A stretch of DNA of 38,834 nucleotides from Gallionella sp. Lineage in GTDB: Bacteria; Pseudomonadota; Gammaproteobacteria; Burkholderiales; Gallionellaceae. The position numbers and the translations under genes are program-made. A model generated the notes under the pieces. That model had not been told where the DNA came from, did no database searches, and saw only the letters and a program-made list of their open reading frames with translations. How positions within the stretch are numbered: position 1 is the first letter of the stretch; every line of letters begins with the position of its first letter. Below are positions 16,788 through 24,698 of the stretch, piece after piece. The stretch lies in assembly GCA_024641025.1 (NCBI GenBank), contig JAHEDW010000020.1, forward strand, positions 1-38,834, read 5' to 3'.

Positions 16788-17536
16788 TCGGTATCAGGAT
16801 TGTTCCGCTGAGTGATCTTGTTATTGACCTTTGGTGCGGCAGGCATCAGTTTACTTACTAGGCCTTCGTTCCACTTCGGCTTGATCAGACGCATCCCGCG
16901 CACACGCTTGATCGCTTGTAAAAAATATACCCCGCCACTCACCGCCCACCAGCGATCACCTGCTGCCTCCATAAAGGCAAATCGATCCAGCCATTTGGTT
17001 TGACGGAATGGTGGTGCATAAGCAGCAAAGCGGCCAGCCACAACTTCAAAACCCAACAATGACAGCCAGTCCTTAAGGCGCGACAAAGCAATGAAATCTC
17101 CACACCACGGATAGCCTTGCTTGCTTGCCAATGTGCGGCGCAGACCCCACAAACTACGAGGATTGAAACCGCTGACAATCAGATTACCTTCTGGCCTCAG
17201 GACGCGCTCCACCTCACGCAGAATCTGATGAGGATGATCGGCAAACTCCAGGACGTGAGGCAATACCACGAGATCCATGCCATCACATTCAAATGGAAGT
17301 TCTGTGCAGATCAAACGCACCGAATTTCCGGCCTGATTGCCTGCGCTAAATCTCAGCGGCATACGACTACTTCGTAAGAAATCATAATCAGGTAATCCCA
17401 ATTGCAACGCATTGAAACCAAATATATCGCCAACGGTACGATCAAAATAATCCTGCTCACGGGCTAGCACATAACCCCCCTGAGGTGTTGCAAACCATTC
17501 ATTCAAACTATCCTCAGATAAATTACAATTCAGCAT
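16784..17536 (-). CDS. Class I SAM-dependent methyltransferase
   Basis: The 250-residue protein is a methyltransferase-11-type enzyme: a weak motif I in [14 protein letters not shown], the acidic motif [21 protein letters not shown], and [27 protein letters not shown]. Motif I lacks the usual GxGxG, as is typical for the methyltransferase encoded beside gloB and rnhA in betaproteobacteria; the substrate is unknown. The frame extends to 17599, but the ATG at 17536 ([15 protein letters not shown]) is preferred since the longer form would overlap divergent gloB. The 25-base gap to gloB implies overlapping promoters. Confidence 0.83.
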   Translation of the reverse strand: MLNCNLSEDSLNEWFATPQGGYVLAREQDYFDRTVGDIFGFNALQLGLPDYDFLRSSRMPLRFSAGNQAGNSVRLICTELPFECDGMDLVVLPHVLEFADHPHQILREVERVLRPEGNLIVSGFNPRSLWGLRRTLASKQGYPWCGDFIALSRLKDWLSLLGFEVVAGRFAAYAPPFRQTKWLDRFAFMEAAGDRWWAVSGGVYFLQAIKRVRGMRLIKPKWNEGLVSKLMPAAPKVNNKITQRNNPDTE

Positions 17537-17561
17537 CGCCACGTTCCGTTTTTTTGCATCT

Positions 17562-18323
17562 ATGTTCGACATTACTGCAATCCCCGCGCTGCAAGACAAT
17601 TACATCTGGATCATGCACGACAAAAAGAATGCTGTCGTAGTTGACCCAGGGGAAGCATCGCCCGTATTGAAGTTTCTGAACACGCACGGCTTGCAACTGA
17701 ATTCCATTTTGTGCACTCACCGTCACGCCGACCACATCGGTGGAATTAAGGAATTGCGCGAAGTATACAACGTCCCGGTATATGGACGTCGACATCCGAA
17801 CAACCCGCATATCACCAATGAACTGCGAGAAGGCGATAGCTTCAAGTTCGAACCGTTTGCAATCAAGTTCACCATCCTTGAGATTCCCGGCCACCTCAAC
17901 GACCATATTGCCTATTTCGCTCCGGAAATATTGTTCTGCGGAGATGTGCTGTTTGGTGGCGGATGCGGCAGAAATTTCGAGGGTAGCCCCGCGCAACTGC
18001 ACCACTCGCTGCAACGCCTCGCAAACTTACCCAACAACACTCGCGTGTACTGCGCACACGAATACACAGCCGCCAACCTGCGCTTCGCGGTGGCATGTGA
18101 ACCCAACAACCTGGATTTGCAACAGCGCATCGTTGATACGCAACAACTACGCTCTGCCAACCTGATTACCTTGCCCTCCACCATCGCGCTTGAAAAAGCC
18201 ACCAACCCTTTCCTGCGCTGTACACAACCTGAGATAATTCGTAAGCTTCAACAGCGTGGCCTGACTGACACCTCCGAACTTGGAGTATTTACTGCAATGC
18301 GAGAATGGAAGAACCATTTTTGA
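17562..18323 (+). CDS. gloB: Hydroxyacylglutathione hydrolase (glyoxalase II)
   Basis: The 253-residue metallo-beta-lactamase-fold enzyme has the binuclear metal motif THRHADH (His53, His55, Asp57, His58), then His111 (PGHLNDH), Asp128 (FCGDVLFGGGCGR) and His166 (YCAHEYT). It hydrolyses S-D-lactoylglutathione to D-lactate and glutathione, completing methylglyoxal detoxification. The length fits the family. It diverges from the methyltransferase/rnhA/dnaQ operon, and a tRNA-Ser gene lies 41 bases after its stop. Confidence 0.95.
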   Translation: MFDITAIPALQDNYIWIMHDKKNAVVVDPGEASPVLKFLNTHGLQLNSILCTHRHADHIGGIKELREVYNVPVYGRRHPNNPHITNELREGDSFKFEPFAIKFTILEIPGHLNDHIAYFAPEILFCGDVLFGGGCGRNFEGSPAQLHHSLQRLANLPNNTRVYCAHEYTAANLRFAVACEPNNLDLQQRIVDTQQLRSANLITLPSTIALEKATNPFLRCTQPEIIRKLQQRGLTDTSELGVFTAMREWKNHF

Positions 18324-18364
18324 TTGCGGCGAAAGCTGTTCTAGTTTATCCTGCGCGCCCTTTC

Positions 18365-18481
<117 letters not shown>

Positions 18482-18661
18482 ACGCCAAGATCGCGAACAA
18501 TTCTCATCACCCTGATACGGATGTATCATATTGAACCTACATGGAATCTCAAGATTTCGTGACAGGTCGCCCATAATAATTAGATTCTAAAATGGCCTAA
18601 TTTAGATTTGAAACCGGCCTAACTTTCCGATGGCGCTCAATGCCCATCATCTTGAGTGTGA

Positions 18662-19069
18662 TCAACCCTTCGTTGCGAGAAAAGCGGCTTGCACTGCAGG
18701 CACTAACGACGGGTGCAATACTCCAAGTGTTGGGATCTGGCCGTGAGGCGCAGCAGGCGGAACTGAAAACCACTCGGTGTTGAAAGGCAGATCAAGCGTT
18801 TTCCCGAGATCGAATTTTGTGTCATAGCTCAAACCAGCAGCCTCGTACACTGCGGGATTGCGCAACTTGATGATTGAAAATTCCCCGCGATGCAGCTCTG
18901 TGACTCGTTGGCTTGTTCCATAGACAACACGCACCTCAAATTGCGGAGCGAGATCATCAAAAACGGTCAGAATCAAGGCGGGCCTGGGTTTTGGCCGAGG
19001 TGTAATTTGATCCGGGAAGTGACACCAAACTATGTGTCCGGCGACAGGTTCAGCCCACCAAAAAATCAT
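18662..19069 (-). CDS. PemK/MazF-like toxin candidate
   Basis: The 135-residue protein begins MIFWWAEPVAGHIVWCHFPD and has the KPRPALIL strand near residue 27, typical of PemK/MazF-fold proteins (G-x-I-V-W-x-x-F-P followed by KPRPALVL). It continues with VRVVYGTSQRV and GEFSI, consistent with the SH3-like barrel. MazF-type toxins cleave mRNA. The C-terminal half (AGLSYDTKFDLGKTLDLPFN, then WFSVPP and HPSLV) is not the classical MazF end, so the group is diverged. A ribosome site AGGGGA precedes the ATG, and the antitoxin candidate lies 11 bases upstream on the same strand. Confidence 0.6.
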   Translation of the reverse strand: MIFWWAEPVAGHIVWCHFPDQITPRPKPRPALILTVFDDLAPQFEVRVVYGTSQRVTELHRGEFSIIKLRNPAVYEAAGLSYDTKFDLGKTLDLPFNTEWFSVPPAAPHGQIPTLGVLHPSLVPAVQAAFLATKG

Positions 19070-19080
19070 CAGTCCCCTGA

Positions 19081-19350
19081 CTACTCTATGAGACTGGAAC
19101 GTACGGAACGCTTGGTCCCTTGAGGCGAACGTTTCTTGATTAGTTCGACTTGGTTGGCTGTAAGCGGGCCACCATCGGCCTCGTATTGAGGTAACAGTTT
19201 GAAAGCCATTTCCCTGAGCGCCTGGTGGATGACCTGAGTTTCATCTACACCCAAATATTCAGCCAGGCGTTTCGCCGTCTCCCGGGTAACGCCGGCGGCG
19301 CTATCGACCGAGCGATAGCGGAACGGAATCTGGTTTGCAACGCGTGCCAT
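19081..19350 (-). CDS. Antitoxin candidate, ribbon-helix-helix-like
   Basis: From the ATG at 19350 the product has 89 residues. A helical, repressor-like stretch VTRETAKRLAEYLGVDETQ runs into VIHQALREMAFKLL, followed by a basic tail (KKRSPQGTKRSVRSS). The frame extends to 19458, but the added N-terminus looks non-coding. The order antitoxin then toxin, with 11 bases between, is typical of type II modules; such antitoxins bind the toxin and their own promoter. No recognised antitoxin family can be assigned with certainty. Confidence 0.5.
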   Translation of the reverse strand: MARVANQIPFRYRSVDSAAGVTRETAKRLAEYLGVDETQVIHQALREMAFKLLPQYEADGGPLTANQVELIKKRSPQGTKRSVRSSLIE

Positions 19351-19528
19351 AGTCTCAACCGGTACGTAAGTAGATATCCTAAAGATATCCGAATGTGGAA
19401 AATTAGTCAAGAAGCACCGGTTCAACGCTGCGAAGGAATCTGCTAAACCATGATTCATGGAGTGATTGTCAGTTAAATGGCACTGCTAAATGCTCGTCAC
19501 TAATTGAAGATAAATCAGTTTATTTGGG

Positions 19529-19554
19529 TTTTATCACAAAATTGAGAACGCCTA
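19529..19554 (-). repeat. Right 26-bp inverted repeat
   Basis: This is the partner of the repeat at 18456-18481, in inverted orientation with two central mismatches. It ends in CGCCTA, mirroring TAGGCG at the left end. Confidence 0.8.
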
Positions 19555-19558
19555 GATT

Positions 19559-19569
19559 TCTCCGCCATA
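19559..19569 (+). repeat. Direct repeat copy 2: tRNA-Ser 3' end plus TA
   Basis: TCTCCGCCATA repeats the tRNA-Ser end and its next two bases. It lies four bases beyond the right inverted repeat and may be an attachment-site scar. Confidence 0.55.
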
Positions 19570-19957
19570 TATTTTTATTAATCAATCTGTTATAAATGTT
19601 GCCGGGGTAACGCCCACCACATCACTCACCACTATGTTTCTAGTTTTCTGTAACTCGTATAGTCCTTCATGAAATATGCCCACTATTCGGTGGGCACAAA
19701 TGAATAGGAACAAAGAACGTGTGACGGAAAAGCTGTATTGGCACTTAGCAGCCTGTTGAACTGCCCCAATCTTTGTGCCAAGGTGCTACTAGCAAAGTCC
19801 AAGATAAATACAGCCCGCTCCCTTCCCAACTGCATTACTTCCCACTGAACGGCTTCTCGCTGTGAACTCTGCAGGCATTTAGCAATTCAACAACACCGGC
19901 TTATAGACCTTGAGAGCCGGAGCCCAATAGATTCAATGGATTTCCCCTTGCATCCAG
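19570..19957. other. Gene-free stretch with one hairpin
   Basis: No supportable gene is seen in these 390 bases. The clearest structure is a perfect hairpin TGCCCAC-TATTCG-GTGGGCA at 19677-19696, without a following T run. A 6-bp inverted pair CCGGCT/AGCCGG lies at about 19896-19920, past the AEC gene stop, but has no U-tract. The stretch looks like eroded intergenic or former island DNA. Confidence 0.4.
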
Positions 19958-20836
19958 TTACCCCAGCACAAACATCAGCGCCAGCGGAATAAATATCAGC
20001 GCCGCCACATTGCCGATCAAAACCATGGACGCAACTTTCTCCGGTTCCTGGGAATAGCGCTCCGCAAAGATATAATTCAATACCGCAGGTGGCAACGCGC
20101 CGAACACGATCAATTGCGCGTTCTGGATGTTCGTCAAATTCAGGCTCCATCCGACGACATAGGCCAGTGACATACCGGAAACCGGCCGCAACACGGCAAT
20201 CAACAAACCGAGATGGAATTCGGCCAAAGTCATTTGCGCCAGCCTCACGCCCAGCGCAAACATCATCAGCGGTATCGAGACCTCGCCGAGCATTCGAATC
20301 GCTGTCATCAACGGTGGCCAGAGATGCACTTCGGTCACGTTAAGACACAGGCCAAAAACCGTTGCCAGCAGCACCGGGACTTTCCATAAGTCTCTCAGTC
20401 GTGCCTTGTGATCCAGTAGCCATGCGCCAAAACTGAAGTGCAGCATATTGGAGACGAGAAACATCACGACGGCTGCCGGCATGGCATTTTTGCCAAATGC
20501 AAGCAGCGACAGTGGTAAGCCGAGATTGCCGCAATTGTTAAACATCATCGACGGCACGATGGTCTTGGGCGATGCCCCCAACAGGCGTGCCGCGATTAAT
20601 CCGACCAGGCCAGATGCGGCAACCAGCAGCAAGGTACCCAGTCCCAACGTGGCGAACTGTGCAATACGAAAATCGCCGTTTACCAGCACGCCAAGCACCA
20701 GCGCCGGCAAGAAATAGTCCATATTGAGCTGGTTGGCCACGTCCATTTCAGGCTGATGGCGACGCCCCGCCCACACCCCAACCGATACCACGGCAACGAG
20801 TGGGAAAACAATTTCAAAGATGTGCCAGAAAATCAT
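19958..20836 (-). CDS. AEC family (auxin efflux carrier-like) transporter
   Basis: The 292-residue protein has about ten membrane helices in two halves, with family motifs FNNCGNLGLPLSLLAFG in the first half and FGALPPAVLNYIFAERY in the second. Bacterial AEC proteins export or exchange organic acids such as malate or malonate; the substrate here is unknown. The gene lies between the tRNA-end repeats at 19559 and 22318, beside an MFS gene in the same orientation. Base composition appears higher in G+C than the flanking operons by eye. Confidence 0.88.
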   Translation of the reverse strand: MIFWHIFEIVFPLVAVVSVGVWAGRRHQPEMDVANQLNMDYFLPALVLGVLVNGDFRIAQFATLGLGTLLLVAASGLVGLIAARLLGASPKTIVPSMMFNNCGNLGLPLSLLAFGKNAMPAAVVMFLVSNMLHFSFGAWLLDHKARLRDLWKVPVLLATVFGLCLNVTEVHLWPPLMTAIRMLGEVSIPLMMFALGVRLAQMTLAEFHLGLLIAVLRPVSGMSLAYVVGWSLNLTNIQNAQLIVFGALPPAVLNYIFAERYSQEPEKVASMVLIGNVAALIFIPLALMFVLG

Positions 20837-20912
20837 TGAGCAACCAACCCGGAAGTTTCACCACGGGACAAATGCCGATGGCATGCGATCATAAACAGTG
20901 CAGTAAACAGCA

Positions 20913-22136
20913 TCAATTTGCCATCGGCGCGGATTGCCCGACGACCAACGCGATCAGCACAGCAAACGCTTGAAAGATGGCAACGCCGACCAGTACCGCA
21001 GCGAACTGATGCGCGTCCATGTAATGACCAAACACCAGCGGCGAGATCGCCAGCCCGCTATCCAATCCGGAATAAACGAAGCCGTAAATACGCCCGTAGG
21101 CACCCTGACCGAATCGACCGGTCGCAGCGCGACGCACTAGCAAATCACGCGACGGGCCGGCAATGCCGGTGAAGAAGCCGATACTGGCTATGGCGGGCAA
21201 CACCGCCCATGCCGGAATGATCACCTGAGCGAGCACCAGGGCAAATACCACCGCCACTGAAAGCGAGACCGCGATGATGCGGTCCTGCTGGTGGCGCTTG
21301 GCGACGAATCCGCCAACCAGAATGCCAACAGCTGCTGCCAGCAGAAAGACGGAAATTGCGCTGGCCGAGGTACCCAAGGACAAGCCGTAAAGTTGCTGCA
21401 ATATCGGACTGCCAAAATTCTGCAAGGTGCCGAATGCCGCAGACGTCATGAAGAAGAAGCCAAAACACAGCCAGACCGCGCCGACACCAAGAAACGAGAA
21501 CGTACCATGCACCGGCGCACCCCCAGCGGTGGCAGTGGGCGTTATTTCGAGCTGGTGGCGAAACAGCCGGAGTGCTAGCAGCGCAGGGAGCGCCATCAAC
21601 CCGGCAGCAACCGCCGCCATCTGCCACCCCGCCAATGTCGCAATGCCAGTAAGGAAGACGGGCGCCAGCGCCCATCCGATATTGCCCGAGATGCCGTGGA
21701 CCGAGAACGCATGACCCAAGTGGGCTTCCGAGACCTTGTGATTCAGGACGGTGAAATCGGCCGGATGTAACACGCTATTGCCCAATCCCGCCAACGCGGC
21801 AACCGCAAGAAGATCGGCCTGTGTATGCGCAAGCAACCCCAGCCACAGACCGGCTATCAAGAAACAGCTCATGCCGAACAACAGCACCCGCAGGGGCCCG
21901 AATCGATCCACTGCAAATCCCGCCAGCGCCTGTCCGATACCGGAGATCACAAAAAAGACCGTCACAACAAGACCGATCCCCGAGAAATCGAGACCGAAAG
22001 CTGGCATCAGCCACGGAAACAAAGGCGGAAACAACAGATGGAAGAAATGCGATGTTCCATGCGTCAGGCCGATCACCGCAATGACAGATGTATCGCGTTG
22101 AACCGGCGGATCGATTGTTGCGCTGACGCTATTCAT
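20913..22136 (-). CDS. MFS transporter
   Basis: The chosen 407-residue protein starts at MNSVSATIDPPVQRD and has 12 hydrophobic segments in two six-helix halves; VDRFGPLRVLLFG is the loop 2-3 motif A equivalent, and FVAKRHQQDRI is its second-half counterpart. The HGTSHFFHLLFPPLFPWL start resembles fosmidomycin-resistance-like MFS proteins, but the substrate is unknown. The open frame continues to 22328 through the tRNA-end remnant; those 64 extra residues are rejected because they cross the att scar and lack helix 1 features. The AEC gene follows 76 bases after the stop. Confidence 0.86.
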   Translation of the reverse strand: MNSVSATIDPPVQRDTSVIAVIGLTHGTSHFFHLLFPPLFPWLMPAFGLDFSGIGLVVTVFFVISGIGQALAGFAVDRFGPLRVLLFGMSCFLIAGLWLGLLAHTQADLLAVAALAGLGNSVLHPADFTVLNHKVSEAHLGHAFSVHGISGNIGWALAPVFLTGIATLAGWQMAAVAAGLMALPALLALRLFRHQLEITPTATAGGAPVHGTFSFLGVGAVWLCFGFFFMTSAAFGTLQNFGSPILQQLYGLSLGTSASAISVFLLAAAVGILVGGFVAKRHQQDRIIAVSLSVAVVFALVLAQVIIPAWAVLPAIASIGFFTGIAGPSRDLLVRRAATGRFGQGAYGRIYGFVYSGLDSGLAISPLVFGHYMDAHQFAAVLVGVAIFQAFAVLIALVVGQSAPMAN

Positions 22137-22317
22137 GGATGCATGACCAAAATCCCAAAGACTGAAATCGCAAGAGGCTTCTGTGTCATTGCTCGATTGC
22201 CCAGGGTAATAAAAGCTAAAAGCTATGCTGAAGTTGCCAAGTTTCTGGCCCGGATAGGATACCGCAAACCGAAAACCGTGGTTCGATGTTGCCAAGGAAA
22301 CGCCGGAAACATCCCTT

Positions 22318-22327
22318 CTCTCCGCCA
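22318..22327 (+). repeat. Direct repeat copy 3: displaced tRNA-Ser 3' end
   Basis: CTCTCCGCCA repeats the last ten bases of tRNA-Ser (18446-18455) and is followed at once by a strong terminator. The simplest reading is that this is the original 3' flank of the tRNA gene, moved 3.9 kb away by an insertion. Ten bases alone could arise by chance; the adjoining terminator is what makes it convincing. Confidence 0.55.
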
Positions 22328-22362
22328 AATGAAAACCGCCCTGGGAGGGCGGTTTTCATTTT
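22328..22362 (+). terminator. Strong rho-independent terminator after tRNA-end remnant
   Basis: A perfect stem of about 15-16 bp (GAAAACCGCCCT / AGGGCGGTTTTC with A-T extensions) has a GGG loop and runs into ATTTT. The A and T flanks make it active in both directions, so today it may also end the leftward cupredoxin gene, whose stop lies 15 bases away. Its position one base after a tRNA 3' end copy suggests it was the tRNA-Ser terminator. Confidence 0.85.
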
Positions 22363-22376
22363 GTCATTCATAGTAC

Positions 22377-22886
22377 TTAATGTTTCAAAGCGGATTTCAC
22401 ACCCTTGAACTTGCCTTCTTCACCCGGGTTAACGATATGGATCTCACCGCCCATATACTTGTGATTACGGCAGGCGTAATAAACGGTATCGGGGGTTTCG
22501 GCAGTCGGAGTGAATGTAACGACACCTTTGTACGTGAAATTTCCCTTTACGCCTTCGGTCAGTGTGGACGCACCCCAACCGATCAGTTTGGTAGCAAGAT
22601 AAAAATCGTGCATGACGCCGGTTTCTACATCGAATGTATAGGTCTTGCCCCTTACCAGAACCAGTGTGCCACCCTGTACGCCGTTAACGGCAAAACCTGT
22701 ATCAGAGCCTTTGTCATACGAGGGATGTGTCTTATCTTTGGTGACCGATGTCACGGTAAAATCAATCTCAATTGGAACCTCCTGCGCTGCATCATCCGCT
22801 GCGGCTTCCGCAAACGCTGAAGTTACGCCGCCCATCAGCAGCACGAAAACAAAGAACCATCTGCAATTGCCTAATTGAAATGCCAT
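22377..22886 (-). CDS. Secreted cupredoxin-like protein (predicted type 1 copper)
   Basis: The 169-residue protein has a signal peptide (WFFVFVLLMGGVTSAFA) and one beta-rich domain. Near the end is YYACRNHKYMGG: Cys139, His142 and Met145 in CxxHxxM spacing, with His93 in VMHDFYL as a fourth ligand, the type 1 (blue) copper pattern seen in amicyanin-like cupredoxins. The long K-T-Y-T-F-D-V strand precedes His93, as in cupredoxins. The ATG at 22886 has AGAGG upstream; the frame extends to 23090 but that part is promoter DNA shared with the divergent MazG-like gene. A periplasmic electron carrier or copper-binding role is inferred. Confidence 0.75.
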   Translation of the reverse strand: MAFQLGNCRWFFVFVLLMGGVTSAFAEAAADDAAQEVPIEIDFTVTSVTKDKTHPSYDKGSDTGFAVNGVQGGTLVLVRGKTYTFDVETGVMHDFYLATKLIGWGASTLTEGVKGNFTYKGVVTFTPTAETPDTVYYACRNHKYMGGEIHIVNPGEEGKFKGVKSALKH

Positions 22887-22989
22887 AACCAGTATCCTCT
22901 TTCTGCAACGGTATTGCACATATTGCCCGTGCGTGAAGCGTATTACAATTAGCCCATAATCACAACCCGACTTCACCGGAGCCCGCAAT

Positions 22990-23346
22990 ATGCCCGACCC
23001 ATCCGATCTGATTATTTTACGCGACAAACTGCGTGCGTTTGCCGAAGCGCGCGACTGGAACCAGTTCCATTCACCCAAGAACCTGAGCATGGCATTGATG
23101 GTCGAGGTCGCCGAATTAATGGAACATTTTCAGTGGTTGACTGAAGCACAATCGGGGGATCTCGCCGCTGATAAGAAGGCAGTCGTGGCCGAAGAGTTGG
23201 CCGACATCCTGCTGTATCTGGTGCGCCTCGCCGACAAACTGGATGTCGACCTAAATCAAGCCGCGCTGCATAAACTGGAGAAGAATGCTGCGAAATATCC
23301 GGCTGAACAAGTGCGCGGCAGCGCCAAAAAGTATTCGGAGTATTAA
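22990..23346 (+). CDS. MazG-like nucleotide pyrophosphohydrolase
   Basis: The 118-residue all-helical protein shows the MazG/dCTPase metal motif: EVAELMEHFQWL (the ExxE part, about residues 38-49) and EELADILLYLVRLAD (ExxD, about residues 75-89). The family hydrolyses dNTPs, often non-canonical ones such as modified dCTP, to the monophosphate and pyrophosphate. It lies 103 bases from the divergent cupredoxin gene and upstream of the SOS-type operon, but is transcribed separately from that operon as a 160-base gap follows. Confidence 0.86.
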   Translation: MPDPSDLIILRDKLRAFAEARDWNQFHSPKNLSMALMVEVAELMEHFQWLTEAQSGDLAADKKAVVAEELADILLYLVRLADKLDVDLNQAALHKLEKNAAKYPAEQVRGSAKKYSEY

Positions 23347-23506
23347 TCACTTCATTAACCCATGAGGATGCTCCTATGCATTCGAGATTCGTTGCGTGAC
23401 AAGGCACAAAGGGAACTCTTCACGCCGCATTTTGATTGTTAGTTAAACAAAAAAATTTTCCGGTCAACGCCATATCGCAACGGAATTTGGATATAGCGAG
23501 ACATGC

Positions 23507-23551
23507 TTGACAAGAGAACGTTCGTTCTTTACAGTGTGTGTACGTTCGTTC
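23507..23551 (+). promoter_or_regulatory. LexA-type promoter with two tandem boxes
   Basis: A consensus -35 TTGACA (23507-23512) and a -10 TACAGT (23530-23535) are 17 bases apart. The spacer holds the perfect palindrome AGAACG-TT-CGTTCT (23515-23528), which is GAAC-N4-GTTC. A second copy GTAC-N4-GTTC (23540-23551) lies exactly 24 bases further on, and both copies share ACGTTCGTTCT. A repressor here would block RNA polymerase. No CTGT-N8-ACAG box of the usual proteobacterial type is seen. Confidence 0.72.
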
Positions 23552-23566
23552 TGTATCAAACCAGCC

Positions 23567-24199
23567 ATGACCGATCCTTCTGATTTCAATAACCCCGATT
23601 CGAATGTCTCCGGCGCCAATGCCAGGGACGGCGAATATCTCGCAAAGCTCCAGGACTATTACGCCGACTGGAAAAACATCCCCTCCTACGCCAAGCTGTG
23701 CGAGGTGTTCGGCATCGCTTCGAAATCCTGGGTCAAGGCCGTACTGACCCGCTTGAGCGCGGCCGGCCTCATCGAGCGCACCCCGGATGGGGCGTGGATC
23801 CCAACCCGCCAGTTCTTTGCGCGCCCGTTGGCCGAATCCTCAGTTCAGGCAGGGATGCCGGTTTCGGTCACCGAGACCCAAGGTGAGTACTTCGTCATCG
23901 ACGAGATGCTGATTGACACGCCATCGGAGACGACGCTGATCCCGATCAGGGGAGATTCGATGATCGAAGCGGGCATCCATGACGGCGATGTCGCCGTGGT
24001 GGAGAAACGCAACCTCGCCAATGTGGGCGACATCGTGGTGGCCATCGTGGATAACGAATTCACACTGAAAACCTTGGACAAGGAGCGCGGTAAGTACATC
24101 CTGCGTCCTGCCAATCAGGCCTATCCGGTCATCCGCCCGCAGGGGACGCTGGAGATATTCGGGGTTCTGGTCGGCCTGATCCGCAAGTACCGAAAGTAA
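23567..24199 (+). CDS. LexA-like self-cleaving repressor
   Basis: From the ATG at 23567 the product has 210 residues: an N-terminal winged-helix-like region (about 22-82, ending with a GAWIPTRQF wing), a cleavage site QAG at Ala95-Gly96, and an S24 peptidase domain with Ser131 (RGDSMIEAGIHDGDVAVV) and Lys168 (EFTLKTL). RecA-stimulated self-cleavage would inactivate it and open the operon. The DNA-binding part is unlike standard LexA, so this is probably a paralogue dedicated to the umuDC operon rather than the main SOS regulator. The tandem boxes sit at its own promoter. Confidence 0.8.
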   Translation: MTDPSDFNNPDSNVSGANARDGEYLAKLQDYYADWKNIPSYAKLCEVFGIASKSWVKAVLTRLSAAGLIERTPDGAWIPTRQFFARPLAESSVQAGMPVSVTETQGEYFVIDEMLIDTPSETTLIPIRGDSMIEAGIHDGDVAVVEKRNLANVGDIVVAIVDNEFTLKTLDKERGKYILRPANQAYPVIRPQGTLEIFGVLVGLIRKYRK

Positions 24200-24204
24200 T
24201 CGTG

Positions 24205-24684
24205 ATGAGAGCCGCCATTCATCCGGGCCGTACAGGCAGGCAAACACGACGCGCCCGCGGACTGTTGTCGCTGACCCATCCCAACAAGGAATTGTTCCGC
24301 CGTCAGCGTGCCTTGCTGCGCTGCGCGGTACCTGCAGGCTTTCCATCACCCGCCGATGATTATGTGAAGCAGCGCATCAGCCTGGACGACCATCTGATTC
24401 AGCACCGCGAATCCACATTCTTCATGCGCGTTGCGGGCGATTCGATGCGCGGGCTTGGCATCTTCGATGGTGACCTACTGGTAGTCGACCGCGCCCTGCC
24501 TGCCGCGCACGGCTGCGTAGTGATCGCGGTCCTAGACGGGGAGTTCACCGTAAAGCAATTACTGCACACGGCGGATGGACAAATATTGCGCGCAGCACAC
24601 CCCGCCTATCCCGACACGCTCATCAAACCGGATCAAGATTTTTCAGTCTGGGGTGTAGTGAGCTGGAATGTCCACAAACTCTAA
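24205..24684 (+). CDS. umuD: UmuD-like S24 peptidase, DNA polymerase V subunit
   Basis: The 159-residue protein has the UmuD cleavage region [16 protein letters not shown] (cut between Ala44 and Gly45), the Ser80 motif [19 protein letters not shown] and Lys117 in DGEFTVKQL. RecA-stimulated self-cleavage yields UmuD', which joins UmuC to form translesion DNA polymerase V. The N-terminal arm is about 20 residues longer than in E. coli and is Arg-rich. A GTG three bases earlier is possible; the ATG is preferred. It starts five bases after the LexA-like gene. Confidence 0.88.
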   Translation: MRAAIHPGRTGRQTRRARGLLSLTHPNKELFRRQRALLRCAVPAGFPSPADDYVKQRISLDDHLIQHRESTFFMRVAGDSMRGLGIFDGDLLVVDRALPAAHGCVVIAVLDGEFTVKQLLHTADGQILRAAHPAYPDTLIKPDQDFSVWGVVSWNVHKL

Positions 24685-24698
24685 TTGAGGGTGCCCTC

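Noticed and set aside
22137-22328. 5' extension of the MFS transporter frame (64 more residues)
   Set aside because: It passes through the tRNA-end remnant and lacks features of MFS helix 1; the ATG at 22136 starts the family-like sequence.
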